Notes: generated by a model from the sequence alone, not told the origin. DNA of 64,000 bases from Arbacia lixula (GCA_963669155.1 OZ022576.1:279501-343500), one strand, 5' to 3'; positions 1-14,400 are shown, counted from the stretch's first letter. Program-made: numbers and translations.

Positions 1-203
1 TGTCATGTCTGGAATTTAGCATTCAATCTACATTTTATGCATAAGGGTTGCTAACTCCGATTGGCTATTGTGAGATGATAACACTTGATGATTGGACCTG
101 TGTTATCTTGTATAACTTGACTTTTGTCACAGTCCAGATGATACCGTATCAGTTTCATGTCTTGCACGTCGCTCATTCATCTATGTCTGTGTTCATGATG
201 CAG

Positions 204-332
204 AGGCAGTGGAGTCCAGCTGTAGAGTAGAGAATGGAGGGTGTGAACAGGTGTGCCATGAGAGGCATGGAGGCCACTACTGCTCCTGTCACTCTGGCTA
301 CAACCTGGGACCAAACGGAATCAACTGCACCG
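204..332 (+). CDS. EGF gene exon A (EGF domain 1)
   Basis: Encodes an EGF module with [12 protein letters not shown] and [10 protein letters not shown]; it lacks the D-x-[DN]-E-C start. The acceptor follows gatgcag at 203; an in-frame alternative is 210. The donor G|GTAAGA is at 333. The 3' part of this exon with its donor is copied twice in the following intron. Confidence 0.8.
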
Positions 333-525
333 GTAAGAGAGGGAGGGAGGGAGAGAGAGAGAGAGAGAGAGAGACATTGGGGGGGGGGGGGGGGGGAGAA
401 GGGGGCGGAGGGATGGAAGGTGTGAACAGGTGTGCCATGAGAGGCATGGAGGCCACTACTGCTCCTGTCACTCTGGCTACAACCTGGGACCAAACGGAAT
501 CAACTGCACCGGTAAGAGAGGGAGG

Positions 526-562
<37 letters not shown>

Positions 563-2414
563 TGTGGGGGGGGGGGGGGGAGAAGGGGGCGGAGGGATGG
601 AAGGTGTGAACAGGTGTGCCATGAGAGGCATGGAGGCCACTACTGCTCCTGTCACTCTGGCTACAACCTGGGACCAAATGGAATCAACTGCACTGGTAAG
701 AGAGGGAGGGAGGGAGAGAAGGAGGGAGGGAGGGATGGAGGGATGAAGGGAGGGGGGAGGGAGGGATGAAGGGAGGGAGGGAGGGAGGGGGGAGGGAGGG
801 ATGAAGGGAGGGGGGAGGGAGGGAGGAATAGATGGAGGGAGGGGGAGGGACTGAAAATAGCAACTCAGAAAGGGATATTTAAAATTAGTGAGAATAAAGA
901 GTACTAGGCATTTTCTTTTGGAGGGGCTAGTTTTGACAAAACTGTTTGTTTGATAGTCAGATCCGAATTGACTGATTATATTCATGAATGATGTATGTAA
1001 CTAAAGGCTTAGAAGGTCTACTACTAGAAGACTAATCCTTGCTTTGAGGTAATATGCCTAAATCATGATATTTTATGACGTTCAACTTTATTTCCAATAG
1101 ATGTTGATGAATGTCTGCGCCCAGCCTCTGAGTTCTCCACGTACAGCAGCCATTGCAACCAGCAGTGTATTAACACACCAGGCAGCTACTACTGCGACTG
1201 TAATGAAGGCTTTGAGCTCAGTCCCAATGGCAGAGTGTGTAAAGGTAGGAAGATAGCTGTACATGTTACTGTGATGAGGGATTACCAGAAGATTGAGGAG
1301 TGTTGAGTGTTGATATGAGTGTTGTTCTGTATAGACTACTTGCAATCTTGCACATTGATCCCACAGCACAGCCTGCTGTCTATGTGTGAAGGGTTCATAC
1401 CATTTGTCTCCTCCATGCAGATGTGGATGAGTGCTCCACTGAGTTGAGGTACCAGTGTGAACATGACTGCATCAACTTCCCTGGGGGCTTCCGCTGCCAG
1501 TGTTACACTGGTTACCGCATCCAGCCAACCTCATCCTCCATCCAGTGTGTGGACATCAATGAGTGTGATCCTCAGCCGGAGGACTGCCATGAGTGCACCA
1601 ACCTAGATGGAGGGTGAGTGGTGGGGGGGGGGGGAGTGGTAAGGGAGGGAGGGGTAAAGGAGGAAGGGGTAAGGGAGGAAGTGGAAAGGGAGGAAAGAAA
1701 GAGGGCTAAGTGAAGAAGGGGTAAGGGAGGAAGGGGTAAGAGAGTGAGGGGGGGGGGGTAAATGAGGGGTAAGAGAGGGAGAGTGACAGGGCTAAGGGAG
1801 GGAGGGGTAAGGGAGGGAGAGGGAGATGGGTAAGGGAAGAAGGGGTAAGGGAGGGAGAAAGAGAGGGGGGTAAGGGAAGAAGGGGTAAGGGAGGGAGAGA
1901 TGGAGGGGTAAGTGAAGAAGGGGTAAGGGAGGGAGAGAGATGGGTAAGTGAAGAAGGGGTAAGGGAGGGAGAGAGATGGGTAAGGGAAGAAGGGGTAAGG
2001 GAGGGAGAGAGATGGGTAAGTGAAGAAGGGGTAAGGGAGGGAGAGAGACAGGGCTAAGGGAAGAAGGGGTAAGGGAGGGAGAGAGATGGGTAAGGGAAGA
2101 AGGGGTAAGGGAGGGAGAGAGACAGGGCTAAGGGAAGAAGGGGTAAGGGAGGGAGAGAGATGGGTAAGTGAAGAAGGGGTAAGGGAGGAAGGGGAAAGGG
2201 AGGGAAAGAGAGAGGGGTAAGTGAAGAAGGGGTAAGGGAGGGAGATAGAGAGGGGGGGGGGTAAGGGAAGAAGGGGTAAGGGAGGGAGAGAGAGGGATAA
2301 GTGAAGAAGGGGTAAGGGAGGAAGGAGTAAGGGAGTGAGAGAGAGAGGGGGGTAAGGGAGAGAGAGAAAGATGTAAGGGAGAGAGAGAAAGAGGTAAGGG
2401 AGGGAGGGGTAAGG

Positions 2415-2463
<49 letters not shown>

Positions 2464-5400
2464 TGTAAGGGAGGGAGGGGTAAGGAGGGAGAGAGAGAGG
2501 GGTAAGTGAAGAAGGGTAAGGGAGGAATGGATAAGAGAGTGAGAGGGGGTGGGGGGGGGGGTAAATGAGGGGTAAGAGAGGGAGAGAGACAGGGCTAAGG
2601 GAGGGAGGGGTAAGGGAGGGAGAGGGAGATGGGTAAGGGAAGAAGGGGTAAGGGAGGGAGAAAGAGAGGGGGGGTAAGGGAAGAAGGGGTAAGGGAGGGA
2701 GAGAGAGAGAGATGGGTAAGTGAAGAAGGGGTAAGGGAGGAAGGGGAAAGGGAGGGAAAGAGAGAGGGGTAAGTGAAGAAGGGGTAAGGGAGGGAGATAG
2801 AGAGGGGGGGGGGGTAAGGGAAGAAGGGGTAAGGGAGGGAGAGAGAGAGATGGGTAAGGGAAGAAGGGGTAAGGGAGGGAGAGAGAGGGATAAGTGAAGA
2901 AGGGGTAAGGGAGGAAGGAGTAAGGGAGTGAGAGAGAGAGGGGGGTAAGGGAGAAGGGGTAAGGGAGAGAGAGAAAGATGTAAGGGAGAGAGAGAAAGAG
3001 GTAAGGGAGGGAGGGGTAAGGGAGGAGAGAGAGAGAGAGAGAGAGAGAGGGGGTGTAAGGGAGGGAGGGGTAAGGAGGGAGAGAGAGAGGGGTAAGTGAA
3101 CTGCCATGAGTGCACCAGCATAGAGTGCGCAGAGAGAGGAGATAGATAAGGGTTGATGTGTGTAGGGAGGGAAGGGTGAGAGAGAGTGTCCTTTAGCTAA
3201 AGGTCTGTCATGCCTGCTATCCTGGATGTAGAGGGAGAATTGGATGCATACAGCAAGTCAAATATTAACTCACATGAGTGAAATCAAAATCCAAACAAGC
3301 ATTAACTGTTTATTATTTTGCCTCTTGTTTGCCCCAGGTTTGAGTGTGCGTGCCGAGAAGGCTTCATTACGAATGGAAACTCCACAGGCTGCCTGGACAT
3401 CAATGAGTGTGACACCAACAATGGTGGCTGTCAACATGTATGCGTGAACCTGCCAGGCAGCCATGAGTGTCGATGCAGGACGGGCTTCCAGGGCACGGAC
3501 CTCACCAACAATATCTGTGTGGACATCGATGAGTGTGCTGCTGATCGCAGCGGTCCCTGCGACCACCTCTGCACCAATACTGATGGTTGGTTGTAGGAGT
3601 ACAACCCACTGCTTGACAATCCATTTTTAGAATTACTCATTTTGTTTTGTCTGAACTACTGATGTTTGTTGTGAAACAAACAAGTGAGAAGTATTTGCCT
3701 GAAAATAAAAAATACTTGATGTGTACTGTGAAAAGCAAAAAAAAAATGATATTTATTGTTTCTCCATAGATGTTGCTTGTTGTATGAAGGAAATTTTGAG
3801 TAAAATTCCTGAAAGGTCAAAGGTCAGTGAACTTCACAAAAAATTCACTAAAAATGGCAAAAAAATAATCTCAAATAACTGACTTGAATAAACCAATTTT
3901 ATACAAACTTGTTGGCAGGATGGATGACTACATGTAGATAGACTCATTAGATTAGAGGTCAAAGAAGTAAGAGGTCAAATGACAATAAAGACTGCCAAAT
4001 TTGGCTATACATCTCCCAATTTTTGCTTGCAAATACTAGAAATTGAATGGTTTGAGTTCACATAGGAATTCAATGGTACATTGCCAACCAAACATACAAG
4101 TTTTCTGAGAAGATTATCAATGTCAACCACATGAATGTAACCAAAGGAGCAGAGGCATATTTATTGACTGCGTGGCAGTCAAATTGCTCTAGTTAACTCT
4201 TAAAGTGCCATAGCGCTGCAGACACGCTATTGTTACGGTGCTTCATACACGCTAGCGCGCTATCGCTTGACTGCTTTGTTCAAGCAAGGGCGCTACCGTT
4301 CGAGTGCCAAAAGCGCGCTTGCTCGCATTCGTCATAGCAGTCATTGTTCATGCTCATTGCACTTGTACTTAATGCTTCGCACACGCTATTGTTCATCGCA
4401 TCGCACGCACCAGCTAATCGGCTTTGGATTACGCATGTTTGTTTACACCTTTCAGATTGAATTTTCTTGAGTAATTTAGTGTTTTGTATTTGATATACAG
4501 GATGTACCTTATCACTCCCTCATGCAAGTAAAGGAATAAAAGACAGGATATACATTGTGTACCCAATCGTTTCTAGTCAAGGCATAGCCTATTTGTGGGG
4601 TCCAAGGGGGATATTTGTCACAAAATGCCAAATGGAAGTTACCATATAAACATACAACATTATGAATAAGATCTGAAAATAACGAAGCATTTATGCAGTT
4701 CAACCGAATATAGCACAGAAATGACTTGAAAAGTATAACTTAATGTTTATTATTAGTTTATAACAAAATAAGAAAGTCAGATCTCTGTACGAATGTGATA
4801 TTATAATGAAGCTGATAAGATTTTCTACAACTTTTGTGTACACATTTTTCTGTAAAAGTGTATAAGTTTCAAAATATAGTGGTTCGAAAATGCCAACACA
4901 GAAAATGAAGTGCAACTAACGAGGACTCAAAATAAACTTGGCACAGGGCGGATTTGGGGCTGGCACAATGGGGATTAGCAGCGTGGCACTGGGCTCTATG
5001 CGTTGGGGCAGGCTAAGAGTTAATACAGACTTTTTGATATATCTTGATACATCTTGACATATACCACAATACCACAATTACAATATATTAAAAGATATTG
5101 ATCTTATCTCTTGTTTATTATTAGGGTCATTTGAGTGTTCCTGTCAGAGTGGCTACTACTTGCGTGAGGATCGCCTGACATGCAGTGACATAGATGAATG
5201 CTATGACAACAATGCAGGCTGCAGTCAGCAATGTGTTAATATACCAGGGGGCTCAGAGTGTCAGTAAGTACAGGGTTTATGATATAAGCAATGTATGGGA
5301 GAGCACACCTGATAATGAAGAGTGAAGTTTGTTGTTTGTGGCATTGATTTTGTACTAGATAGTGCCCCCAATTAATCTCTTGAATTGTCTGACTGCGTAG

Positions 5401-8400
5401 ACAGTCCTGTTTCTCTCTAGTCTGGATGTGCTGCCCTCTTTCAGCAGATGATTCTGCTGCCAGTACTCGTGCCCCCAGCCTTGGGCTGTTGGTCAGCACA
5501 GTCTAGCCCAACTCTAGTCTGGATCAAAGCCCAAGTGGTAGTTGGTTTGCCCAGTCTAGCCCAACTCTAATCTGGATCAAAGCCCAAGTGGTAGTTGGTT
5601 GGCCCAGTCTAGCCCAACTCTAGTCTGGTTCAAAGCCCAGGTGTAGTTGGTTGGCCCAGTATAGCCCAACTCTAGTCTGGATCAAAGCCCAAGTTGTAGT
5701 TGGTTGGCCCAGTCTAGCCCAACTCTAGTCTGGTTCAAAGCCCAGGTGTAGTTGGTTGGCCCAGTATAGCCCAACTCTAGTCTGGATCAAAGCCCAAATT
5801 GTACTTGATTGGCCCAGTCTAGCCCAACTCTAGTCTGGTTCAAAGCCCAGGTGTAGTTGGTTGGCAAAGTATAGCCCAACTCTAGTCTGGATCAAAGCCC
5901 AAGTTGTAGTTGGTTGGCCCAGTTTAGCCCAACTCTAGTCTGGATCAAAGCCCAAGTGGTAGTTGGTTGGCCCAGTCTAGCCCAACTCTAGTCTGGATCA
6001 AAGCCCAAGTTGTAGTTGGTTGGCCCAGTTTAGCCCAACTCTAGTCTGGATCAAAGCCCAAATTGTAGTTGGTTGGCCTAGTCTAGCCCAACTCTAGTCT
6101 GGATCAAAGCCCAAATTGTACTTGGTTGGCCCAGTCTAGCCCAACTCTAGTCTAGATCAAAGCCCAAGTTGTAGTTGGTTGGCCCAGTCGAGCCCAACTC
6201 TAGACTGGATCAAAGCCCAAATTGTAGTTGGTTGGCCTAGTTTAGCCCAACTCTAGTCTGGGTCAAAGCCCAAATTGTACTTGGTCGGCCCAATCTAGCC
6301 CAACTCTAGTCTTGATCAAAGCCCAAGTTGTAGTTGGTTGGCCCAGTCTAGCCCAACTCTAGTCTGGATCAAAGCCCAAATTGTACTTGGTTGACCAGGT
6401 GCTTTGAGCCCAACTCTAGTCTTGATTAAAGCCCAAGTTGTAGTTGAATGGCCCAGGATTGACCAATGATAGCATGGATAAAAATGGTACAACTTTTATC
6501 CAGGGTTATTTGAAGCGTTTTGTAGCTATGATTGATATGCACCGAGAAGAAGTATGAATACAAAGGTATATTACAATGTATGCTCACATGCAGATGGACT
6601 GTCAGAAATGTCAGTGAATAGAAACTCGCCTTAACTGGCTTCCTTTCCATCTCTGCCTGACCAGGTGCTTTGAGGGCTTCAGGCCACGCCACCCAGAGGT
6701 CATTGACTCGGATGTGTGTGTGGACATTGATGAGTGCCAAGAGGCGTCACACCAGTGTGTGGCTGCTGAGGAAGCTATATGTGAGAACACCCTGGGCAAC
6801 TACACCTGCAGCTGTCCTAACGGCTTCTACACACATGACTGGATCCATTGTAGAGGTACGTCAAGACATGTTTATAAGGCGATCAGGTAGAGATAGGTCA
6901 AGACATATTTCTAAGACGATCAGGTAGAGGAACATCGAAACTTTTTTCTGAAGTTATCAGGTAGAGGGACGTCAAGACTCGTTTCTAGGGTGATCAGGGG
7001 AGTGTTTGGGGAAGATAGAAAGTAGAGAACAGAGAGAGGATTCAAGGAGTAGAAGAAAATGCAGAGGAAGACCAGGAAAGCAAGATATCAGAGAAACAGA
7101 GCAAGAGGATGTGGAATAGTACAGTGAATATATCGTATGATTGTAATGTGATTCTGGTATGTTGGATTGCATGATGACATACTGTTTACTGTAGCTTTAG
7201 ATCCTCAATGACAAAGCTACAGCTGACTTTTCTTACCTGCTTCCATCTCTTGTCCTCCCATAGATATAGATGAGTGCAGCAATTCCTCCCTGAACTCTTG
7301 CCAGCAGGTCTGCAATAACAACGCAGGAGGGTGAGTCAACTACCTCAGCATGTCTGCCATCAAACTGTTCTTTTGTTCTTTGATGCGTAGTATGGTGTGC
7401 ATGTAAATGAAGCAACATTAGTGGGTAATATTCTTTATGGTAGAATAGACTTTTTATCTTTCTCTGTCGGGAATCTCAGTTTGAGACATGTTGAACACAA
7501 GTGAAAGACAAGTCTAGATAATTGACTATGTATTTGTGCGTGTTATCTTGAGGTATTTGAGTAGGTAGTGTCACTGTAGTTACATTGATATTGCAATTTG
7601 GAAATTTCAAGTTCACTGGTTATGATACATTGATACAAATGGGGAATGTTACATCAAACAAGTTACATATAAACAGAAAGACAAATACAATAATACAAAT
7701 TCTAAAGGATACAGGATATTGACATTTGCTTAGTTCCCTATTATACAATTACTGAACTTGCAGAGGGTGCAAAACACCTGTGCAAAGCTTATATTTGGTT
7801 GTATGAAATATTCATGCATTACACCAATACTAAGAAACCTACATTGGTTACCTATATGGCAGAGAAATAGCATTCAGTGTTATATTTGTGCTTTGTTTGA
7901 CTGATAGCATGATGTCATAAAGTATTTCTTCTCTCTTTGGCGTCAGGCACTCATGTTCATGTGAGGATGGCTTTCTTCAAATCAACGCTACACATTGTCA
8001 AGGTACGTACTTCCCTCACACTCATCTATGTAATAAGACACATGTATGTGACTGGAAATTTATCTTTGACTTTTATTTATTCTGCATGAAACATGAGAAG
8101 TTGAATTGTCAGGGAAATGAGAAACTGATGCATGGAAACTCTTTGTAAACATGTGTTGACTTGCGAGTGATCTCAGCAGTTATGATTATATTGCACAAGA
8201 ATGATAGTAATCATTGAGTAGATCTAGCTTTCAGGATAAAGACAAAACTTTGATATAGATTAATATTTATTGCATTATATAAGTGGATACCAGAATATTT
8301 TGCACAAGCTTCAATCATATTCCATGATTCTGGAGTTGTTAGTATCCATTATAACATGCTATATCTGCTGCCCTCTAGATATCAACGAGTGTGAACTGAG

Positions 8401-11400
8401 CATCTGTGATCACAATGACCTGTGTGTGAACACTGAGGGCAGCTTCACTTGCCGTTGCTACGAGGGCTTCTTCCTGACGTCTGACGGGCTCTCCTGCTCA
8501 GATGTAGATGAGTGTAAAGTCAACAATGGGGGCTGCCAGCAGATTTGCATCAACGATAGAGGAGGGTAGGTCTACCTGGCCATATTGAGCAGGCTTGCTG
8601 CTAGCCTTGATGAGTTATCTGATAATGCTGGTCTTCATGAAGGGAGATACCTTGGCATTATAACAATCTTTACGACTTGATTTAAGTGAAATTTATTTGC
8701 TAAAATCCCTGAATTTTAAGTTGTAACCAATCCTGAAGTGTGTTATTGGTTGCAGCAGATACAACTTTTGATTAATTTAGGGTCATTTTGGTCCCATTGA
8801 GGCAAAGTTGATTTAGAGGAATTGACTGCAAATCTCATGAATCTATCACCATTCTAGAGGAATTGACAACAAATCTCATGAATCTATCACCATTCTAGAG
8901 GAATTGACTGCAAATCTCATGAATCTATCACCATTCTAGAGGAATTGACTGCAAATCTCATGAATCCATCACCATTCTAGAGGAATTGACTGCAAGTCTC
9001 ATGAATCCATCACCATTCTAGAGGAATTGACTGCAAGTCTCATGAATCCATCACCATTCTAGAGGAATTGACTGCAAATCTCATGAATCCATCACCATTC
9101 TAGAGGAATTGACTGCAAGTCTCATGAATCCATCACCATTCTAGAGGAATTGACTGCAAATCTCATGAATCCATCACCATTGTAGAGGAATTGACTGCAA
9201 GTCTCATGAATCCATCACCATTCTAGAGGAATTGACAACAAATGTCATGAATCCATCACCATTCTAGAGGAATTGACAACAAATGTCATGAATCCATCAC
9301 CATTCTAGAGGAATTGACAACAAATGTCATGAATCCATCACCATTCTAGTGATCCTTCTTTGTGATCATTTTATGGTGCACATATAATGACTAAAAAGAT
9401 CTAGTTTGTGTCTTCAATTCTTTACCATTGGTTGATGTCTGTTTTATATGGTTTCCAGCCACCGTTGTGACTGTGAAGAAGGCTATGAGCTGAAGAAGAA
9501 TGGCAAGACATGTCGAGGTGAGAATTGGGAGTGAGCAGTGCATTCAAAACAACTTGTCTTCTGAGATGTGCAAGTTTGGATCATCAAGACCAACTTTGAT
9601 ACAGAATATGCCTGCATCACGCATCTGTAAAACAACTATCTTTGTTTGATATCAAGAGTATAAAAGCAATGTTCAGAGATAAAACAATATCAAACCCTAA
9701 ATCAGCTTTGATACAGAATATGCCTGCATCACACAGCTGTAAAACTACAATCTTTGTTTGATATCAAGAGTCTAAAATGTTCAGAGATAAAACAATAGTA
9801 AATTGATATGTATGCTTCTATTTGTAGACAAAGTCAACTATGCCTGCTGCAAATGAGTAGAAAACAGCATCCAATTTTAAGATCGAAAATTGATTTATTG
9901 TTAGCACTGATTACCTGATCTGATGCATACATGTACCAAAATAGGTCTTTGTTTCATCTCAAGATCAAAGCATGAAGTGAGATTGTTTGTTCTGTCCCCA
10001 GACAAGAATGAATGTGATACGGACTATGCGTGCTGCAACCAGATGCATAACTGCCTGAACCTGCCTGGGACCTACACCTGCAGCTGTGACCCAGGCTTCT
10101 ACATGGACGTTGATAACTGCACCTGCCTTGGTCAGTCTGGGCACCTGGGCATTCTGGGCCCGTAGGCACTTAAGGCACAGACAGCTGTTCAAGCTCTCTT
10201 GCTTCTATTTATCGATGTTCGGTGTCATACTCCCAAGAACTGTTTTTTGTTGGTTGGGTGTTGCAGTGTAAAAAACGTCATTGATCACAATTAACCCTAT
10301 TCTGACTGGGGGGGAGGGGGTGTAATTTTGACCCCCCCCCCCCCCCCCATACGCCCCCCCCCCCCCTCCCCACTCGTAACATGTTCATTTATCACCTTGC
10401 AAAATTTCACATTCAACGTTCCGTGCCCGACATATTGTGGGGGCCAAAATGACCCTCCCCCCTATAATTTTTCGGTCACAGAACGTTGAATCAAGAAAAC
10501 TCGTAAGAATAGGGTTAACACTGAAAAAAATGTTAACAAAACAATACATGTTTTTATTACAGTGTTATTTTGAACCTTAATCTGAATTAATCAGGACGTA
10601 CATGTAATGATCTAAGAAATCAAAGTTTAACCAACATATAATCATTATGAAATTCAGCAATGACCCATTTGTAAATAGCTCTGACTTTATCCAACAAATG
10701 TAACACATCTATTGGTATGAGAGCATTACCTGTTGCTTATTACTCACTATACTTTCTATCCGATGGAGATTGTCTGTGTTTTTATTGACATGGACACCTT
10801 TTCCTCTGGTTGTATTCTTACAGATATCAATGAGTGTGAACTCAACCATGGCGGCTGTGAGCAGATCTGTGTAGATTACCCTGGAGGTCACAAGTAAGTC
10901 ATGGATTCAACAGTTGATGTGCAATGTGAACAGACCTAGAGTCATAAGTTAGTCATGGATTCAAGAGTTGATGTGCAATGTGAACAGACCTAGAGTCACA
11001 AGTAAGTCATGGATTCAACAGTTGATGTGCAGTGTGAACAGACCTAGAGTCACAAGTAAGTCATGGATTCAAGAGTTAATGTGCAATGTGAACAGACCTA
11101 GAGTCACAAGTAAGTCATGCATTCAAGAGTTAATGTGCAATGTGAACAGACCTAGAGTCACAAGTAAGTCATGGATTCAAGAGTTAATGTGAAATGTGAA
11201 CAGACCTAGAGTCACAAGTAAGTCATGGATTCAATGGTTGATGGGCAATGTGAACAGACCTAGAGTCACAAGTAAGTCATGGATTCAAGAGTTAATGTGA
11301 AATGTGAACAGACCTAGAGTCACAAGTAAGTCATGGATTCAATGGTTGATGGGCAATGTGAACAGACCTAGAGTCACAAGTAAGTCATGGATTCAAGAGT

Positions 11401-14400
11401 TGATGTGCAATGTGAACAGACCTAGAGTCACAAGTAAATCATGGATTCAAGAGATGATGTGCAATGTGAACAGACCTAGAGTCACAAGTAAGTCATGGAT
11501 TCAAGAGTTGATGTGCAGTGCAATGTGAACAGACCTAGAGTCACAAGTAAGTCATGCATTCAAGAGTTGATGTGCAATGTGAACAGACCTAGAGTCACAA
11601 GTAAGTCATGGATTCAAGAGTTGATGGGCAATGTGAACAGACCTAGAGTCACAAGTAAGTCATGGATTCAAGAGTTGATGTGCAATGTGAACAGACCTAG
11701 AGTCACAAGTAAGTCATGCATTCAAGAGTTGATGTGCAATGTGAACAGACCTAGAGTCACAAGTAAGTCATGGATTCAATGGTTGATGGGCAATGTGAAC
11801 AGACCTAGAGTCACAAGTAAGTCATGGATTCAAGAGTTGATGTGCAATGTGAACAGACCTAGAGTCACAAGTAAGTCATGCATTCTAGAGTTGATGTGCA
11901 ATGTGAACAGACCTAGAGTCACAAGTAAATCATGGATTCAAGAGATGATGTGCAATGTGAACAGACCTAGAGTCACAAGTAAGTCATGGATTCAAGAGTT
12001 GATGTGCAATGTGAACAGACCTAGAGTCACAAGTAAGTCATGGATTCAAGAGTGGATGTTTAGTGTGAACAGACCTAGAGTCACAAGTAAGTCATGGATT
12101 CAAGAGTTGATGTGCAATGTGAACAGACCTAGAGTCACAAGTAAGTCATGCATTCAAGAGTTGATGTGCAATGTGAACAGACCTAGAGTCACAAGTAAGT
12201 CATGCATTCAAGAGTTGATGTGCAATGTGAACAGAACTAGAGTCACAAGTAAGTCATGGATTCAAGAGTTGATGTTCAATGTGAACAGACCTAGAGTCAT
12301 AAGTAAGTCATGCATTCAAGAGTTGATGTGCAATGTGAACAGACCTAGAGGAGCATTGTGGTTAATGACATGGCCAATAGGTCTGTACAGTATCTATTCC
12401 TTCCTTCAAGCACACACTGTACAGCACTCGTTTAGCAGGAAAGTGTGATACTGAAAACAGCATCTCAAGATTGCTCAGTTTGTTTGAATGCATGCACAGC
12501 CTGAATCCTTGAATTTTGAACGATTGAGAAACATTTTAAATATTTTGTGGTCATTGTATGTGTTGTTATTCAGTACTCTATTTGCATTCCACCCTGTTTT
12601 TGTTGACAGTTGTTCGTGCTCTGAGGGGTTTGAGCTGTACCAAGAGTCATCATGCATAGATATCAATGAGTGTCTAACAGTAAGTCCAAGCATGGCTGTC
12701 TCTCCCTCACCATGTTTCTCATTGGATGTGGAGTTTGAATGCTGCCAGTCATAAAGGGTGTCACAATGGACACAGGTCAAGCAGAAAGAAACAGAGTTTG
12801 ATCAAGTGATATCCTACAACACACTAAACACAAAACTGATCTTACACTGTGTGTGAGGCTGAGCAAATGAGCAATGCATTATGTATGAAGGTTGCTTCTC
12901 ACAGTCAGTGTTTCAAATAGCCTCTCAATCGCACCGCACTTTTCTAAAGCCTTAGGTGGAATGTAATTGAATTCAGCCCGGCAATAAATTGCTTCCAAAG
13001 AGTCAACTACAATTAATAAATGTACTAAACTTGAAAGTACTGGAAGTATGCAAGTCCTTAAAGGAGAATGTTAGTATGTTTGTTCCTCTTTTTTGTTCCT
13101 CTTGGTGTATGTGTTCTTTGTTTGATATAGTTAAGGCCATTATTTTCATGAAATTACATGGTTCAGCTACTTGTTTTTCATTTCTGAATATTTCTTCCTT
13201 GAAACAAAACCAAGAAGCCAATGTGAATAAAATGTCATTTAAGATGGACAAGACATGCATTGAAGAGCACTATGTTTGTTTTGGCTTCTTTTATAGAATG
13301 AAACACTCTCCCTTCTCTTCCATTTCTCCTTTCAGGAAAATGGCGGCTGTGACCACTTCTGCACAAACTATCGTGGTAGCTACAACTGTTCGTGCCAAGC
13401 AAACTCCAAGTTGGGAGTAGACGGACACACTTGTAGATGTAAGTTGTGAATGAATAGGCACACTTGTAGGATGTTGATTAACCTGAAATATTCAGGCCTA
13501 ATAGTAGGTTAAGATATCATTGTTCTCATCATTTTGACAGTGAATTTGATTGTTGTGCCATGATTAATCCTATTCTGACTTGAGGCTTGTGTACAAAATT
13601 TCCTACACTGCTCTGCCTCTCTGTCAACTGCCTTCTAGGCCTTTTGCTTGACCAAATTATTCTTAAATCTTATCAAAATACGTGTCTGAAGCAAAGAAAC
13701 TCATAACACTAGAGAAAAATTTGGAAAAATAAACAATCAAATACATGAGAAGTTTTAAAAGCACAAGAATTGACACACTAATTGACCGTCCTGCTATCTT
13801 TTGAAAATTAAATGTAAATAAATTTGGAGAATATTCATCTAATTTGCATGAATTATAATTTACCTATAATTGAAAAAAAAAACATCTGCAGCCGAGCTGT
13901 GAAGATATTCTTGTCTCTCCCCCTCCCCCCCCCCCTTCCCCCAGCCTGCCCGACCTGTGAGAACTTTGAGGAGCTTCAGGAGATGCTTCTGGACCAGAAG
14001 CTTGTCATGGAGCTCATGAAGAAAACCATCTCAGAACTCAGGCAAAACAACACCCAGCTGGAGATTAGAGTGAGTCTCACCTTCTCTCACACCTATCACC
14101 TTCTACAGCTTACTCTTGATACAACGAGCACGGATATAACAAGGTTTCGTTATAACGAGAAATCTAGGGTTAACACCACCTAACACCCATCGTATCGGGA
14201 ATGGTCTATATTCATGTCATTTAATGCAGTTATCTATTATAACAGCAAACTATATCCAGGTGGAATGATGTGTTAAGCAACAAAAAAAAACTTTTCAGTT
14301 TGAAAACGCACATTTCCAATTTGAAAGCCATGTTTCCAATCCCTTTTTCAGTTTGAAAACATACTTTTCCAATCCCTTTTTCAGTGTGATAACACGTTTC

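Noticed and set aside
2054..3121. 355-codon Ser-Leu-Pro-rich frame on the - strand
   Set aside because: Entirely within the purine minisatellite of an intron; no non-repeat sequence supports it.
8816..9349. CRISPR-like regular repeats
   Set aside because: Units are head-to-tail with no unique spacers, in a eukaryotic intron; they are minisatellites.
11495..12448. 317-codon open frame with 18-residue repeats
   Set aside because: It is the 54-bp minisatellite read in a frame different from exon L; the repeat period divides by three, so the frame stays open by construction.
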